From Hoylesella oralis ATCC 33269 (GTDB lineage Bacteria; Bacteroidota; Bacteroidia; Bacteroidales; Bacteroidaceae), in contig NZ_GL833119.1 of NCBI RefSeq assembly GCF_000185145.2, positions 860,668 through 924,667 of the forward strand: a DNA stretch of 64,000 nucleotides, written 5' to 3'. How positions within the stretch are numbered: position 1 is the first letter of the stretch; the number at the start of each line of letters is the position of its first letter. The notes under the pieces are model-generated. The model was not told the DNA's origin, made no database searches, and was given only the letters and a program-made list of their open reading frames with translations. Below, piece after piece: positions 7,729-16,166 of this stretch. A program made the position numbers and the translations under genes.

Positions 7729-9273
7729 ATGGCAATAAAGAAACGACCGGTATCTCCACGCCAAAAGATGATCAATCTGATGTACGTCGTCTTGATGGCA
7801 ATGCTTGCGCTGAATATCTCTACAGAGGTGCTCAACGGGTTCTCCATCGTGGAAGAAAGCCTGAACCGTACCACAGAGAATTCATCTAAGGAGAACGAAT
7901 CTTTATATGATGATTTCGCTTTGCAGATGAAAACGAACCCCGAAAAGGTGAAAGCATGGTTCGAAAAGGCTACATCTGTGAAGCAAATGAGCGACTCTCT
8001 TTATGATTTTGCGCAGCAATTAAAGGAGCAGATTGTAAGAGAAGCCGACGGTAAAGAGGGAAACGTCCGAGATATAGAGAACAAAGACAATCTCGAGGCA
8101 GCCGGTATTGTGATGCTGGCCCCCGCAACGGGGCAGGGCGGAAAGCTGTTTCGCGCAATCAACTCGTATAGGGAGCGCATTCTCAATATGGTTACAGACG
8201 AGCAACAACGCAAGATTATTGCCAGTAATCTAACCACCACCTTGCCCAAGAAGGCCCATACGCTGGGCAAGAATTGGCAGGAATACATGTTCGAGAATAT
8301 GCCTGTGGCAGCTGCCGTTACTTTGTTGTCTAAGTTGCAGAGCGATGTACGCTATGCAGAAGGCGAAGTGCTGCACACGCTTGTTTCTAATATCGATGTT
8401 AAAGATATACGCGTCAACAAACTCAGTGCATTTGTTATTCCCGAATCTCGTACAGTCATCACTGGCGACCAGTTCTCCGCACAGATCGTTATGGCAGCTG
8501 TAGACACCACGCAACAACCGCAAATTTATGTCGGAGGTCGATTGATCGGTGGCGGAAGCTATAGGTTTACGGCCGGCGGAGTAGGAGAACATGAGTTTGG
8601 CGGTTATATCACCATGCGTAATGGTAACGGAGAAATCATTCGTCGTAACTTTACGCAAAAGTATTCCGTAGTAGCTCCGAGCGCTACAGTATCGGCCGAC
8701 CTTATGAATGTGCTCTATGCAGGCTTCGAAAATCCCATTAGCATCAGCATACCCGGTGTGCCTTTGAATGCTGTATCGGCTATCATGACGGGTGGGGGGC
8801 TCCGTTCAATCGGCATGGGTAGATTTATAGCACGTCCGACTACTGTGGGTAGCGATGTTTCAATTACCGTTTCGGCCAATCAAAACGGGCGCGTACGCCA
8901 GATGGGAAGCTTTCCGTTCCACGTACGTAAACTGCCTGATCCGATTGCATACCTGCAATTAGGCACCGATCGCTTCAAAGGAGGCAGTTTGGCTAAGGCT
9001 TCGTTGATGGGAGTTTCCACTGTCAAAGCTGCTATAGACGACGGGTTGCTTGATATTCAATTCCGTGTAATAAGTTTCGAAACCACGTTTTTTGATAATA
9101 TGGGTAATGCCGTGCCCATGGCTTCTGACGGTGCACAGTTCACAGAACGGCAGCGCGATGCTTTCCGCAAGCTCTCACGCAGTAAACGTTTCTACATTTC
9201 GCATGTAACGGCTGTAGGGCCCGACGGTATTACCCGTCGTTTGCCGACTGCTATGGAAGTAGTTGTAAAATAA
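7729..9273 (+). CDS. porM: type IX secretion motor protein PorM/GldM
   Basis: A 514-residue protein. The N-terminus (VSPRQKMINLMYVVLMAMLALN, about 8-30) is the single transmembrane helix that packs in the PorL pentamer, and NISTEVLNGF follows it, as in GldM family members. The remainder is periplasmic: a helical D1 domain (about 40-220) and the extended beta-domains D2-D4 to the C-terminus (FHVRKLPDPIAYLQLG near 400), which carry torque to the PorK/N ring. Length is close to that of known PorM proteins. An 81-base gap separates it from porL and I saw no terminator there, so it belongs to the same operon. Confidence 0.95.
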   Translation: MAIKKRPVSPRQKMINLMYVVLMAMLALNISTEVLNGFSIVEESLNRTTENSSKENESLYDDFALQMKTNPEKVKAWFEKATSVKQMSDSLYDFAQQLKEQIVREADGKEGNVRDIENKDNLEAAGIVMLAPATGQGGKLFRAINSYRERILNMVTDEQQRKIIASNLTTTLPKKAHTLGKNWQEYMFENMPVAAAVTLLSKLQSDVRYAEGEVLHTLVSNIDVKDIRVNKLSAFVIPESRTVITGDQFSAQIVMAAVDTTQQPQIYVGGRLIGGGSYRFTAGGVGEHEFGGYITMRNGNGEIIRRNFTQKYSVVAPSATVSADLMNVLYAGFENPISISIPGVPLNAVSAIMTGGGLRSIGMGRFIARPTTVGSDVSITVSANQNGRVRQMGSFPFHVRKLPDPIAYLQLGTDRFKGGSLAKASLMGVSTVKAAIDDGLLDIQFRVISFETTFFDNMGNAVPMASDGAQFTERQRDAFRKLSRSKRFYISHVTAVGPDGITRRLPTAMEVVVK

Positions 9274-9366
9274 ATATACGATCCGGTCTTTTGTAATATA
9301 CCCAATCTGGATTCGGAGAAGAGGCCGCGGTTAATAGAAATAAGATACAGAATAAGAATATAGATT

Positions 9367-10401
9367 ATGAAGCAATTATTGTTGATATTGCTATTGGTTT
9401 GTTTCGTACAATCAGCCGATGCCCAGTCTGCACGGCGCAGAGCAGAGCAACAGGCGGCACGCAAATCGAATGCCGACAATATGTCTGTACGTGCACAACT
9501 GTCGTTTCCTACATCCGATAAGATGTCTGAAGACGTGGTATGGCGTAGGGATATCTATCGTGAAATCAATCTTACCGACGATGCCAATGCCGGACTTTAC
9601 TATCCGGTAGAGCCTGTAGGTTCGCAAGTAAACCTGTTTACCTACATTTTCAAGCTCTTTATGACGGGCAATATCCGTGCTTATGAGTACCGGCTCGATG
9701 GTAATGAGAACTTTGAAGACTCCTCCGCGGTGAAACGCATGGCCTTTCTCGACAATTATCATATCTATTATGAGCGCACGAACGGGCAGGTTCATATCGA
9801 TAATAGCGATATCCCTTCGCGCGAAGTCACTGCTTATTATGTGAAAGAAAGTGCTTATTACGATCAGTCTACGGCCACTTTTCATACCAAGGTGTTGGCG
9901 TTATGCCCTATAATGAAGCGTGAAGACGATTTCGGAGATGGCGCTACGCCCTATCCTTTGTTTTGGGTAAGGTATGATGATCTGGCACCTTTCCTTGCTA
10001 AACAGACCATTATGACGAGTAATCTTAACAATGCAGCCACTATGAGTGTAGACGATTACTTCACAAAAAATATGTATCGTGGTAAAATATATAAGACCAC
10101 AAATATGTTGGGGCGCACTTTAGCGCAATATTGTACCACGGATTCTGCCATGACAAAGGAGCAGAAACGTATCGAAAAGGAGATATCGGACTTCGAAACG
10201 AACATGTGGGGCGACAAACTACGTAAGGATTCGCTCGACAGCATTGCCAAACTCGACAAGAAGAGTTTGAAAGCTGTCAAGGAAAACCGTCGTAGCAGCG
10301 GTATTGCACCGAAGACCGTACGCACCAATCGTCGCAGTTCCGGCAGTTCGTCTTCTTCCTCTTCCTCTCCGAGAGTAACCGTGCGTCGTGAACGTCATTG
10401 A
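9367..10401 (+). CDS. porN: type IX secretion protein PorN/GldN
   Basis: A 344-residue periplasmic protein with a signal peptide ending near ADA/Q (residues 19-20). The central part carries the GldN pattern: VVWRRDIYREINLTDDANAGLYYP, NLFTYIFKLFMTGNIRAYEY and FGDGATPYPLFWVRYDDL. It pairs with the lipoprotein PorK in the ring complex that stabilises the trans-envelope channel. The C-terminal 40 residues are a low-complexity tail rich in Arg and Ser (two NRRSSG motifs, then a run of eight serines), longer and more repetitive than the conserved core needs. Last of the porPKLMN genes; 93 bases separate it from porM. Confidence 0.94.
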   Translation: MKQLLLILLLVCFVQSADAQSARRRAEQQAARKSNADNMSVRAQLSFPTSDKMSEDVVWRRDIYREINLTDDANAGLYYPVEPVGSQVNLFTYIFKLFMTGNIRAYEYRLDGNENFEDSSAVKRMAFLDNYHIYYERTNGQVHIDNSDIPSREVTAYYVKESAYYDQSTATFHTKVLALCPIMKREDDFGDGATPYPLFWVRYDDLAPFLAKQTIMTSNLNNAATMSVDDYFTKNMYRGKIYKTTNMLGRTLAQYCTTDSAMTKEQKRIEKEISDFETNMWGDKLRKDSLDSIAKLDKKSLKAVKENRRSSGIAPKTVRTNRRSSGSSSSSSSSPRVTVRRERH

Positions 10402-10487
10402 TCTGCTGCGGTTTCTCTCGCAGGATGTTTAATTATCGGATCGGTAACTTTTACCGGTCATATTATTTACAAAATTCAGAAATCAGT

Positions 10488-11108
10488 ATGAAAAAGCTTT
10501 TCATTTTGGTATTGCTAACATTTGCAATGTGCTTTACCACAGAGTCTCAGGCTCAGGTAAAGTTCGGCTTGAAAGGTGGTCTTAATGTCACCGATATGTC
10601 GTTTAACAAGAGTGTTCTTGCAAGTTCCAACCGTGCAGGCTTCTATATAGGTCCTACGGTTCGGTTTTCTTTACCGCTTGTTGGCTTGGGTGTCGATGCT
10701 GCAGCTTTGTACGATCAGCGTCAGGCCAAGCTTGATGATGCGGAAACTGTAAAGCAACAGGCCATTAATATCCCTATCAATTTGCGTTACAGCGTAGGTT
10801 TAGGCGACCTTGCTTCGGTTTATTTCGCTGCAGGTCCGCAGTTTGGCTTCAATGTAGGTGATAAAGAATTCAAATGGACGAAGAAAGCAGACTATCAGAA
10901 CACGTTCCAATTCAAGAATTCCAATTTCAGTATAAATCTTGGAGCGGGCGTTTCGTTGATCAAGCATCTCGAAGTAGGTTTCTCATACAATATTGCTTGC
11001 GGTAAAACAGCCGATGCCAATGTGTGGGAAACAGTAGGAACAGCCGTACAAAATAAGCTTAAAGGACGGTCAAATTCATGGCAGATCGGCTTAGCTTATT
11101 ATTTCTAA
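10488..11108 (+). CDS. outer-membrane beta-barrel protein (PorT-like family)
   Basis: A 206-residue protein. The start at 10488 gives a clean signal peptide (MKKLFILVLLTFAMCF, cleaved near SQA/Q); an upstream ATG at 10398 would put 30 non-signal residues ahead of it and overlap porN. The mature part is a small barrel of the OMP_b-brl_2 type: KFGLKGGLNVTDMSF at the start, alternating strands, and a terminal aromatic (LAYYF) for BAM-dependent insertion. PorT of the T9SS belongs to the same broad fold family, but so do many porin-like proteins, so I do not name it porT. It lies 86 bases after porN on the same strand and may be a read-through member of that operon. Confidence 0.85.
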   Translation: MKKLFILVLLTFAMCFTTESQAQVKFGLKGGLNVTDMSFNKSVLASSNRAGFYIGPTVRFSLPLVGLGVDAAALYDQRQAKLDDAETVKQQAINIPINLRYSVGLGDLASVYFAAGPQFGFNVGDKEFKWTKKADYQNTFQFKNSNFSINLGAGVSLIKHLEVGFSYNIACGKTADANVWETVGTAVQNKLKGRSNSWQIGLAYYF

Positions 11109-11171
11109 GTCTTGTTTTCGGTGCAGACGCCATCGGTGTGGAAAGGTTATAAGACTTTTCCATGCCGATAT

Positions 11172-11202
11172 AAGGCAGAATCTTTGCAGGTTCTGCCTTT
11201 TT
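11172..11202 (+). terminator. terminator closing the por cluster
   Basis: AAGGCAGAA (11172-11180) pairs with TTCTGCCTT (11191-11199), followed by T's. It lies 63 bases after the barrel protein gene. Confidence 0.85.
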
Positions 11203-11571
11203 CAGATGACAGCCTTTTTTGCACAATAGGCAGTTACTATATAGAATATTTGTGCTCCGTATCTTTTTTGCGATTTTTTTCTTTTCTCCATTTTTCGGTA
11301 AGATATTTTTGATATGGTTTAGGCGAAAGAGAGGTTTCTGTGCTGCCTGTCGCCGATAGACGGAACTTGTATTGCCGGTAGGCATGCGATTTATTATCGG
11401 TAGATATATAGCCTGTTCATGAAAGGACGGGCAGATTGCGCCCATAGGAAATATACTCCGTACCAATGCAGGCTTTGTAAAAAATATATCTGTTTTACGG
11501 GTACTTGTGTACTCTCGACCGTATGTTTCCGATGCCTAAGTAGTTTGACGCAGACTCATGCTTCGGCGAGC
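11203..11571. other. intergenic between converging genes
   Basis: Between the por-cluster terminator and the stop of the minus-strand winged-helix gene I see no convincing ORF; plus-strand frames here either are short or run into the opposite strand of the next gene. No second terminator for the minus-strand gene is obvious. Confidence 0.5.
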
Positions 11572-12630
11572 TTACATAGAATAGAGCTTTCGGTGGCACA
11601 GGCGGGCTTTCTCTTCGGCTTCGGCTGTGCTTTCTTCGGTGTCGTTTTCGAAGTATGTCGCGATTACGTCTGCCTTGTTGCCCCGCAAAACAGCTTTCCA
11701 GTTACCTGCAACCTTTCCTTTTTGCAGAATTACAGGGAAGAAAATGCCATTGTTCGTAAAAGCTTTACGGGCATGGTCGGGAGCAAGTACGTCGCCCCGA
11801 TACTTATAAGAAATAATGTATTCGTCGTAGGAAGGCAGGAAAATGGTATGCTGTGGCATTCTTACTTTCGTGTTGCATGTCTCGTGTATCAGATAAACTC
11901 GATTGCCGAAAGTTGCTTTGTGCAGCTCGTTTGCAATGAATTCCACCGCTAAGCGGGCCTCTTTGAGCGACAATCCCGACCACCAACAGAAATCATCCGT
12001 TGTAGCTGGCGCGTGACTTCTGAAGTAATTGCGTGCCAACATGGCAAGGGCTTCTTCTTTTGAGGGCAGAGGCGCTGGCGCTACGCGCTCGTCTAAGAGC
12101 ATGTAGGTGTGTTCTTTGCCCGTGTTGTGCCCGCTGCATATCAGCGCTTCGTTTTCGGCGTTTTCCAAGAAGCGGGTAAGAAAAACATTCTCGGTGTTGA
12201 TGCCTGTTCCTGCAAGTCGGTCGGCGATTTGTCGTTTGGTCAGGCTCCTGCCGCCTGTGAGCATATCGTGCAACTGCAGATTAAACTCGTCGTACATGCG
12301 TTCGGTGATACCGATACCGTGTGTTTTTACTAAAGATGCGTAGGCCGCCTTGAGCCTGTCGTGCGACAAGGCGAGCATCCAACGAACGTCGTCCGGTGCC
12401 ACATAATGCCATGTGGGGCGCATTACATGCGTGCGAAGCACACGTCCTTGGTCGATTGCCTGCTCTACCTGCTGCAGGTTTCCGCCGCGTATTCTCATGG
12501 CGAGGGCAAGTTTTGCCATCGACGGTTGTTGCGCCTGCATGGCTCCCATCCACTTTACAACGCTTTGCGCATCGGTAAATATGGGCTTTGCCAGTTGTTG
12601 ACAGTGCAGACGGATTGCAGGGATATTCAT
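11572..12630 (-). CDS. winged-helix DNA-binding protein, AlkZ/YcaQ-like (HTH_42)
   Basis: A 352-residue protein of the HTH_42 (former DUF1006) superfamily, which includes the DNA glycosylases AlkZ and YcaQ/AlkX that remove bulky alkylated bases and unhook crosslinks. Diagnostic features: the early GAMQAQQPSMAKLALAMRIR segment with a Q-x-Q pair (Q32, Q34) in the position of the catalytic QxQ of AlkZ; LRTHVMRPTWHYVAPDD; later FLPSYDEYIISYKYR and DHARKAF, then VILQKGKVAGNWK. Length matches AlkZ. It follows the gamma carbonic anhydrase gene by only 16 bases on the same strand. DNA-glycosylase function is inferred from family and motif; many members are untested. Confidence 0.82.
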   Translation of the reverse strand: MNIPAIRLHCQQLAKPIFTDAQSVVKWMGAMQAQQPSMAKLALAMRIRGGNLQQVEQAIDQGRVLRTHVMRPTWHYVAPDDVRWMLALSHDRLKAAYASLVKTHGIGITERMYDEFNLQLHDMLTGGRSLTKRQIADRLAGTGINTENVFLTRFLENAENEALICSGHNTGKEHTYMLLDERVAPAPLPSKEEALAMLARNYFRSHAPATTDDFCWWSGLSLKEARLAVEFIANELHKATFGNRVYLIHETCNTKVRMPQHTIFLPSYDEYIISYKYRGDVLAPDHARKAFTNNGIFFPVILQKGKVAGNWKAVLRGNKADVIATYFENDTEESTAEAEEKARLCHRKLYSM

Positions 12631-12646
12631 TGTGTAGCGGCTTTTT

Positions 12647-13141
12647 CTAATACCAAGTTTTAATGTTCATATAGTGTGCGGCGAACTCCTCGGCCTGATG
12701 CTCGCGTACTTTTTTGATGAATTTTGCGGGTATTCCGCCCCATATCTCGCATGGAGGTATCTCCGTTCCCTGCGTGACGACGGCGCCGGCCGCCACGATT
12801 GCTCCCGCTCCGATTACCGAACGATCGAGCACTACGGCCCCCATACCGATGAGCGCCCCGCGGTGTATGGTGCATCCGTGTACGGTGGCATTGTGACCTA
12901 TCGACACTTCGTCTTCGATATTTACCGGTATTCCGTGCGATTGATGTATGCAGGCGCCGTCTTGCACGTTCACCTTATTGCCCATGCGTATGCCGGCCAC
13001 GTCGGCTCTGAGCACAGCATTGAACCACACCGAGCAATCGTTACCCATCGTAATATCGCCCACAATCGCCGCATTCTCTGCGAAATAACAATCTTTACCC
13101 CATTGCGGGGCCTTTCCATTCACACTTTTTATAATTGCCAT
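12647..13141 (-). CDS. gamma carbonic anhydrase family protein
   Basis: A 164-residue left-handed beta-helix protein of the YrdA/PaaY/Cam type. Hexapeptide turns run through the whole chain (AAIVGDITMG, GIRMGNKVNVQDGACIHQS, IGHNATVHGC, LIGMGAVVL, AAGAVV). The three metal-binding histidines are present: H66 (ACIHQS), H83 (IGHN) and H88 (TVHGC), so it could hydrate CO2 or bind another acyl-type substrate. The C-terminal WGGIPAKFIKKV is typical of the family. The trimer should be cytoplasmic. First gene of a two-gene unit with the AlkZ-like gene. Confidence 0.92.
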   Translation of the reverse strand: MAIIKSVNGKAPQWGKDCYFAENAAIVGDITMGNDCSVWFNAVLRADVAGIRMGNKVNVQDGACIHQSHGIPVNIEDEVSIGHNATVHGCTIHRGALIGMGAVVLDRSVIGAGAIVAAGAVVTQGTEIPPCEIWGGIPAKFIKKVREHQAEEFAAHYMNIKTWY

Positions 13142-13159
13142 ATACCTGTTTTATGGTCG

Positions 13160-13167
13160 CAAAGTTA
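13160..13167 (-). promoter_or_regulatory. -7 element for the gamma-CA/AlkZ-like pair
   Basis: Reads TAACTTTG on the minus strand, 18 bases before the start codon, giving a very short leader of about 12 bases. No good -33 TTG seen. Confidence 0.5.
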
Positions 13168-13251
13168 GGTAAAATCGCCGTAAAATCGGACAGCCTGTGA
13201 GAGAAAACCCACTTTAATGTTCCGAACAGACCGTTTTTTGATACAATTTAG

Positions 13252-13259
13252 TATATTTG
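13252..13259 (+). promoter_or_regulatory. -7 element upstream of the frameshifted gene
   Basis: TATATTTG on the plus strand, 47 bases before the ATG at 13307. The TTTG at 13237-13240 is too close to be a -33 element. Confidence 0.5.
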
Positions 13260-13306
13260 TACGAGTAAGTAGTTCGTATGATAAGAATAAGATTAAGGCA
13301 TATAAT

Positions 13307-13706
13307 ATGACTGTTTGTAAAAAGATATTGGTTGTTCCGTTGTTATTATTATCGAATGTTTACGGGCACCCCGACGGCTGTTTATGTTTTGAACGACACG
13401 CATAGCCTGTCGTTCGACATGCGCAGAACGAAGACAGAAACGGAAGAACATATCGAGGCGTATGCAAAAATATCTGTGAATAACTTGCCCGTAGACTCGC
13501 TTCTATGCTATGAGCATTATAACAATGCCGATACGCTGTCGTACTATGAACAGTTGTATTATATCAGTATTCCTCTGCTAAAAGTCTGCACTGTGCGGAT
13601 AACTTACGATGAAGATAGTGCTGAGGCTGATAGCATAAACGAGTTTTCTGTAGATTTGAAATCCGATTGTTTTAAGAAATGTGTCGGAAAGGCGGCAAAT
13701 TCATGA
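13307..13706 (+). pseudogene. small secreted protein, apparently frameshifted
   Basis: The ATG at 13307 opens a frame with a good signal peptide, MTVCKKILVVPLLLLSNVYG, but that frame ends in TAG about 13 codons later. A second frame, open from before this point to 13706, begins TPTAVYVLNDTHSLSFDM exactly where the mature protein should start, and carries the rest of a ~110-residue domain with four cysteines, two of them near the end (CFKKC). Removing one base within GGGCACCCC (about 13364-13370) would join signal and body into one ~133-residue secreted protein. The domain is not recognised. Alternatives: assembly error, phase-variable slippage, or a real decay event. Confidence 0.6.
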
Positions 13707-13756
13707 TCAGTACTTCTTTTTCCCGCTTTCTGTAAGGATAATCGGTAAAAAGTATG

Positions 13757-13764
13757 TACATTTG
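13757..13764 (+). promoter_or_regulatory. -7 element for the GH20 gene
   Basis: TACATTTG, 27 bases before the ATG at 13792. A TTG at the -33 position is lacking. Confidence 0.55.
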
Positions 13765-13791
13765 CAATGTTAAAATCAAACTGTACTGATC

Positions 13792-16071
13792 ATGAAATTT
13801 TTAAGACTGTTTTTTTCAGCCATGTTGGCGGTATGTCTGGGCGCGAAGGCCCATGCGCAGCACCCCGCCTTAATTCCTGTTCCCAACGAAGTGCATTGGG
13901 CAGACGGCTATGTAACGATTACGGACAAGACGACCATTGGGTATAGCGATGCCAAGTTGAAGGCTGCAGCAGAATATCTGAAACAAATGCTGGACAGAGC
14001 CACGGGATATAATCTGCATGTGAAGAAAGGGAAGGGTGCCATTCTGCTATCGTTAACGAGGACAGACGCCAATCCGGGCTATTACAAATTGAATGCAAAC
14101 AGCGGACAGATACGTATTGCGGGAGGCTCGTATCAAGGTGTTATCAATGGTATTTCTACGTTGCGCCAGTTGCTTCCTGCCGATATAGAGCAGAAGAAAG
14201 TCGTAGCGGGACAGGTTTGGAGAGTGCCCTGCGTGGCGATTACCGATAAGCCGCGTTTCGAATGGCGCGGACTTGAGCTCGATGTGTCGCGCCATTTCTT
14301 CTCGAAGGCAGAGATCAAAGAGTTCTTGGATGTAATGGCTCTCTACAAGATGAATAAGTTTCATTGGCACCTGACGGACGACCAAGGGTGGCGAGTCGAG
14401 ATAAAAAAGTATCCTTTGCTTACGCAGAACGGTGCATGGCGTACTCTTAACGGGCAGGATGATATATGTCTTGACCGTGCTAAACGGGAGGATAATCCAG
14501 ACTTCAACTTGCCCGAAGACAAGATGAAGATGAAAGACGGCAAGAAAGTGTATGGCGGATACTACACTCAAGACGATATCAGAGAGGTGGTAGCCTATGC
14601 GGCTCAGCGCGGTATAGATGTCGTTCCGGAGGTTGATATGCCCGGACATTCGGCATGTGCCATTAGCAATTACGACGGTCTTTCGTGCTTCAAAGAAACC
14701 AAATGGCGTTCTTTTTCTTCGCCGATGTGCCCGGGGAAAGATCGCATGTTGGAATTCTGTAAAGACGTTTATCGCGAGATATTCAGCCTGTTCCCGTATA
14801 AGTACGTGCATATAGGCGGCGATGAAGTGGATATGACCGACTGGAAAACATGCCCCGATTGCCAGAAACGCATGCGTGAGAATAACCTGAAAAGCGAGCC
14901 GGAATTACAGGCTTGGTTCAATAAATATATGGAACGTTTTTTCCATGAGAACGGCAAACAGATGATAGGCTGGGACGAAATTCTCGATGGAGGGATTTCT
15001 CCCGAAGCTACAGTTATGTGGTGGCGCAGTTGGGCACCCAATGTGTTGGGACGAAGTTTGGCAAATGGAAACAAAGTAATATGCACTCCGAACACACAGT
15101 TCTATCTCGATTATAACGAAGATGGCAACAGTATCGGTAAAATATATGATTTCAGAACTATTCCCGGTGTAGAGAATGCACAGCAAGAAGCAATGGTTAT
15201 GGGCGTTCAGGGGAATATCTGGGCCGAGTTTATCCCGTCGAGAGAACGCATGTTTTTTATGGCTTATCCGCGTGCCGTGGCTATTGCAGAGCTGGGTTGG
15301 AGCAATGTAAAAGACATGAACCTCGGTGATTTCAATAAAAGGCTGATTGTACATTTGAAACGTTTGCAGAAACTGAATATACCGTATCATACGCCCGTGC
15401 TGCAAGGATTTAACGATGTAAACGTGTTTGTAGATAAAGCAAAGGTGAATGTTAGTTGTTCCGATCCCGATGCTGTGATAAGATATACTACGGATGGTAG
15501 CTTCCCGAACGGGCAATCGCCTATGTATAAGGCTGGTATGACTGTGGACAGTACGACGAATTTCATCTTCCGAACGTTCGATCATGCCGGTCGTCGCGGT
15601 GAAATGTTCAGAGTTCAGTACCTGCAGGAAGATTATGTACCGGCAGTACAGGTGCCTGCCAAGCTCAACGGTTTGTCTGCAGCATGGCACGATTATGCCG
15701 GAGAAAGCTGCCGAGAAATAGACAAGTCGCCCCTCAAGGGTAACTATGTGGCGAAAGGTGTTGTAATACCTGAAGGGGTAAAAGGTAACATCGGATTGAT
15801 TTTAACGGGCTATATCGACGTGCCGGAAGATGATATTTATACTTTCAGACTGTTGTCTGACGATGGCAGCCTGCTGTATTTGGATGGAAAACTGATGCTC
15901 GATAACGACGGCGGGCATGCTCCCATAGAGAAGAATACGCAGCATGCTATGTGCAAAGGCATGCACAAAATCATGGTAAAATACTTCGATCACAACGGTG
16001 GGGTGTTGAAAATGACGGTTTTGGACTCTAAGGGTAACCCGCTCGATACACAGAATTTGTACTGGCATTAA
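13792..16071 (+). CDS. GH20 beta-N-acetylhexosaminidase with PA14 domain
   Basis: A 759-residue secreted enzyme that should release terminal GlcNAc/GalNAc from glycans. Domains: signal peptide 1-23 (AHA/Q); GH20 N-terminal alpha/beta domain about 25-155; catalytic TIM barrel about 158-500, with FEWRGLELDVSRHFF, MNKFHWHLTDDQGWR, VVPEVDMPGH and the catalytic pair D344-E345 in HIGGDEVD; a chitobiase C-terminal Ig-like domain (DAVIRYTTDGSFPNGQ) about 545-605; and a PA14 module about 630-755 (GYIDVPEDDIYTFRLLSDDGS, LYLDGKLMLDNDG). PA14 suggests glycan binding. The C-terminus lacks an obvious T9SS sorting domain, so it may be periplasmic or surface-held by other means. Monocistronic, with its own -7 box and terminator. 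Host mucin or recycled cell wall are plausible substrates. Confidence 0.94.
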   Translation: MKFLRLFFSAMLAVCLGAKAHAQHPALIPVPNEVHWADGYVTITDKTTIGYSDAKLKAAAEYLKQMLDRATGYNLHVKKGKGAILLSLTRTDANPGYYKLNANSGQIRIAGGSYQGVINGISTLRQLLPADIEQKKVVAGQVWRVPCVAITDKPRFEWRGLELDVSRHFFSKAEIKEFLDVMALYKMNKFHWHLTDDQGWRVEIKKYPLLTQNGAWRTLNGQDDICLDRAKREDNPDFNLPEDKMKMKDGKKVYGGYYTQDDIREVVAYAAQRGIDVVPEVDMPGHSACAISNYDGLSCFKETKWRSFSSPMCPGKDRMLEFCKDVYREIFSLFPYKYVHIGGDEVDMTDWKTCPDCQKRMRENNLKSEPELQAWFNKYMERFFHENGKQMIGWDEILDGGISPEATVMWWRSWAPNVLGRSLANGNKVICTPNTQFYLDYNEDGNSIGKIYDFRTIPGVENAQQEAMVMGVQGNIWAEFIPSRERMFFMAYPRAVAIAELGWSNVKDMNLGDFNKRLIVHLKRLQKLNIPYHTPVLQGFNDVNVFVDKAKVNVSCSDPDAVIRYTTDGSFPNGQSPMYKAGMTVDSTTNFIFRTFDHAGRRGEMFRVQYLQEDYVPAVQVPAKLNGLSAAWHDYAGESCREIDKSPLKGNYVAKGVVIPEGVKGNIGLILTGYIDVPEDDIYTFRLLSDDGSLLYLDGKLMLDNDGGHAPIEKNTQHAMCKGMHKIMVKYFDHNGGVLKMTVLDSKGNPLDTQNLYWH

Positions 16072-16074
16072 TAT

Positions 16075-16118
16075 AAAACGCAGTGAACGGCGCTACGGCT
16101 GTTCACTGCGTTTTGTTT
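16075..16118. terminator. bidirectional terminator between GH20 and patB
   Basis: AAAACGCAGTGAAC (16075-16088) pairs with GTTCACTGCGTTTT (16101-16114); A's on one side and T's on the other let it serve both converging genes. Confidence 0.88.
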
Positions 16119-16166
16119 TATTTATTTTCATCTGAACGGTTGTCTGCCGTTCTTATTTATTTCAAT

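Noticed and set aside
11419-11952. Plus-strand frame of 177 codons near 11.4-12 kb
   Set aside because: It lies largely opposite the well-supported AlkZ-like gene and has Cys/Phe-rich composition.
12107-12663. Several overlapping plus-strand frames opposite the AlkZ-like gene
   Set aside because: They are antisense by-products of a GC-rich coding region and share no domain pattern.
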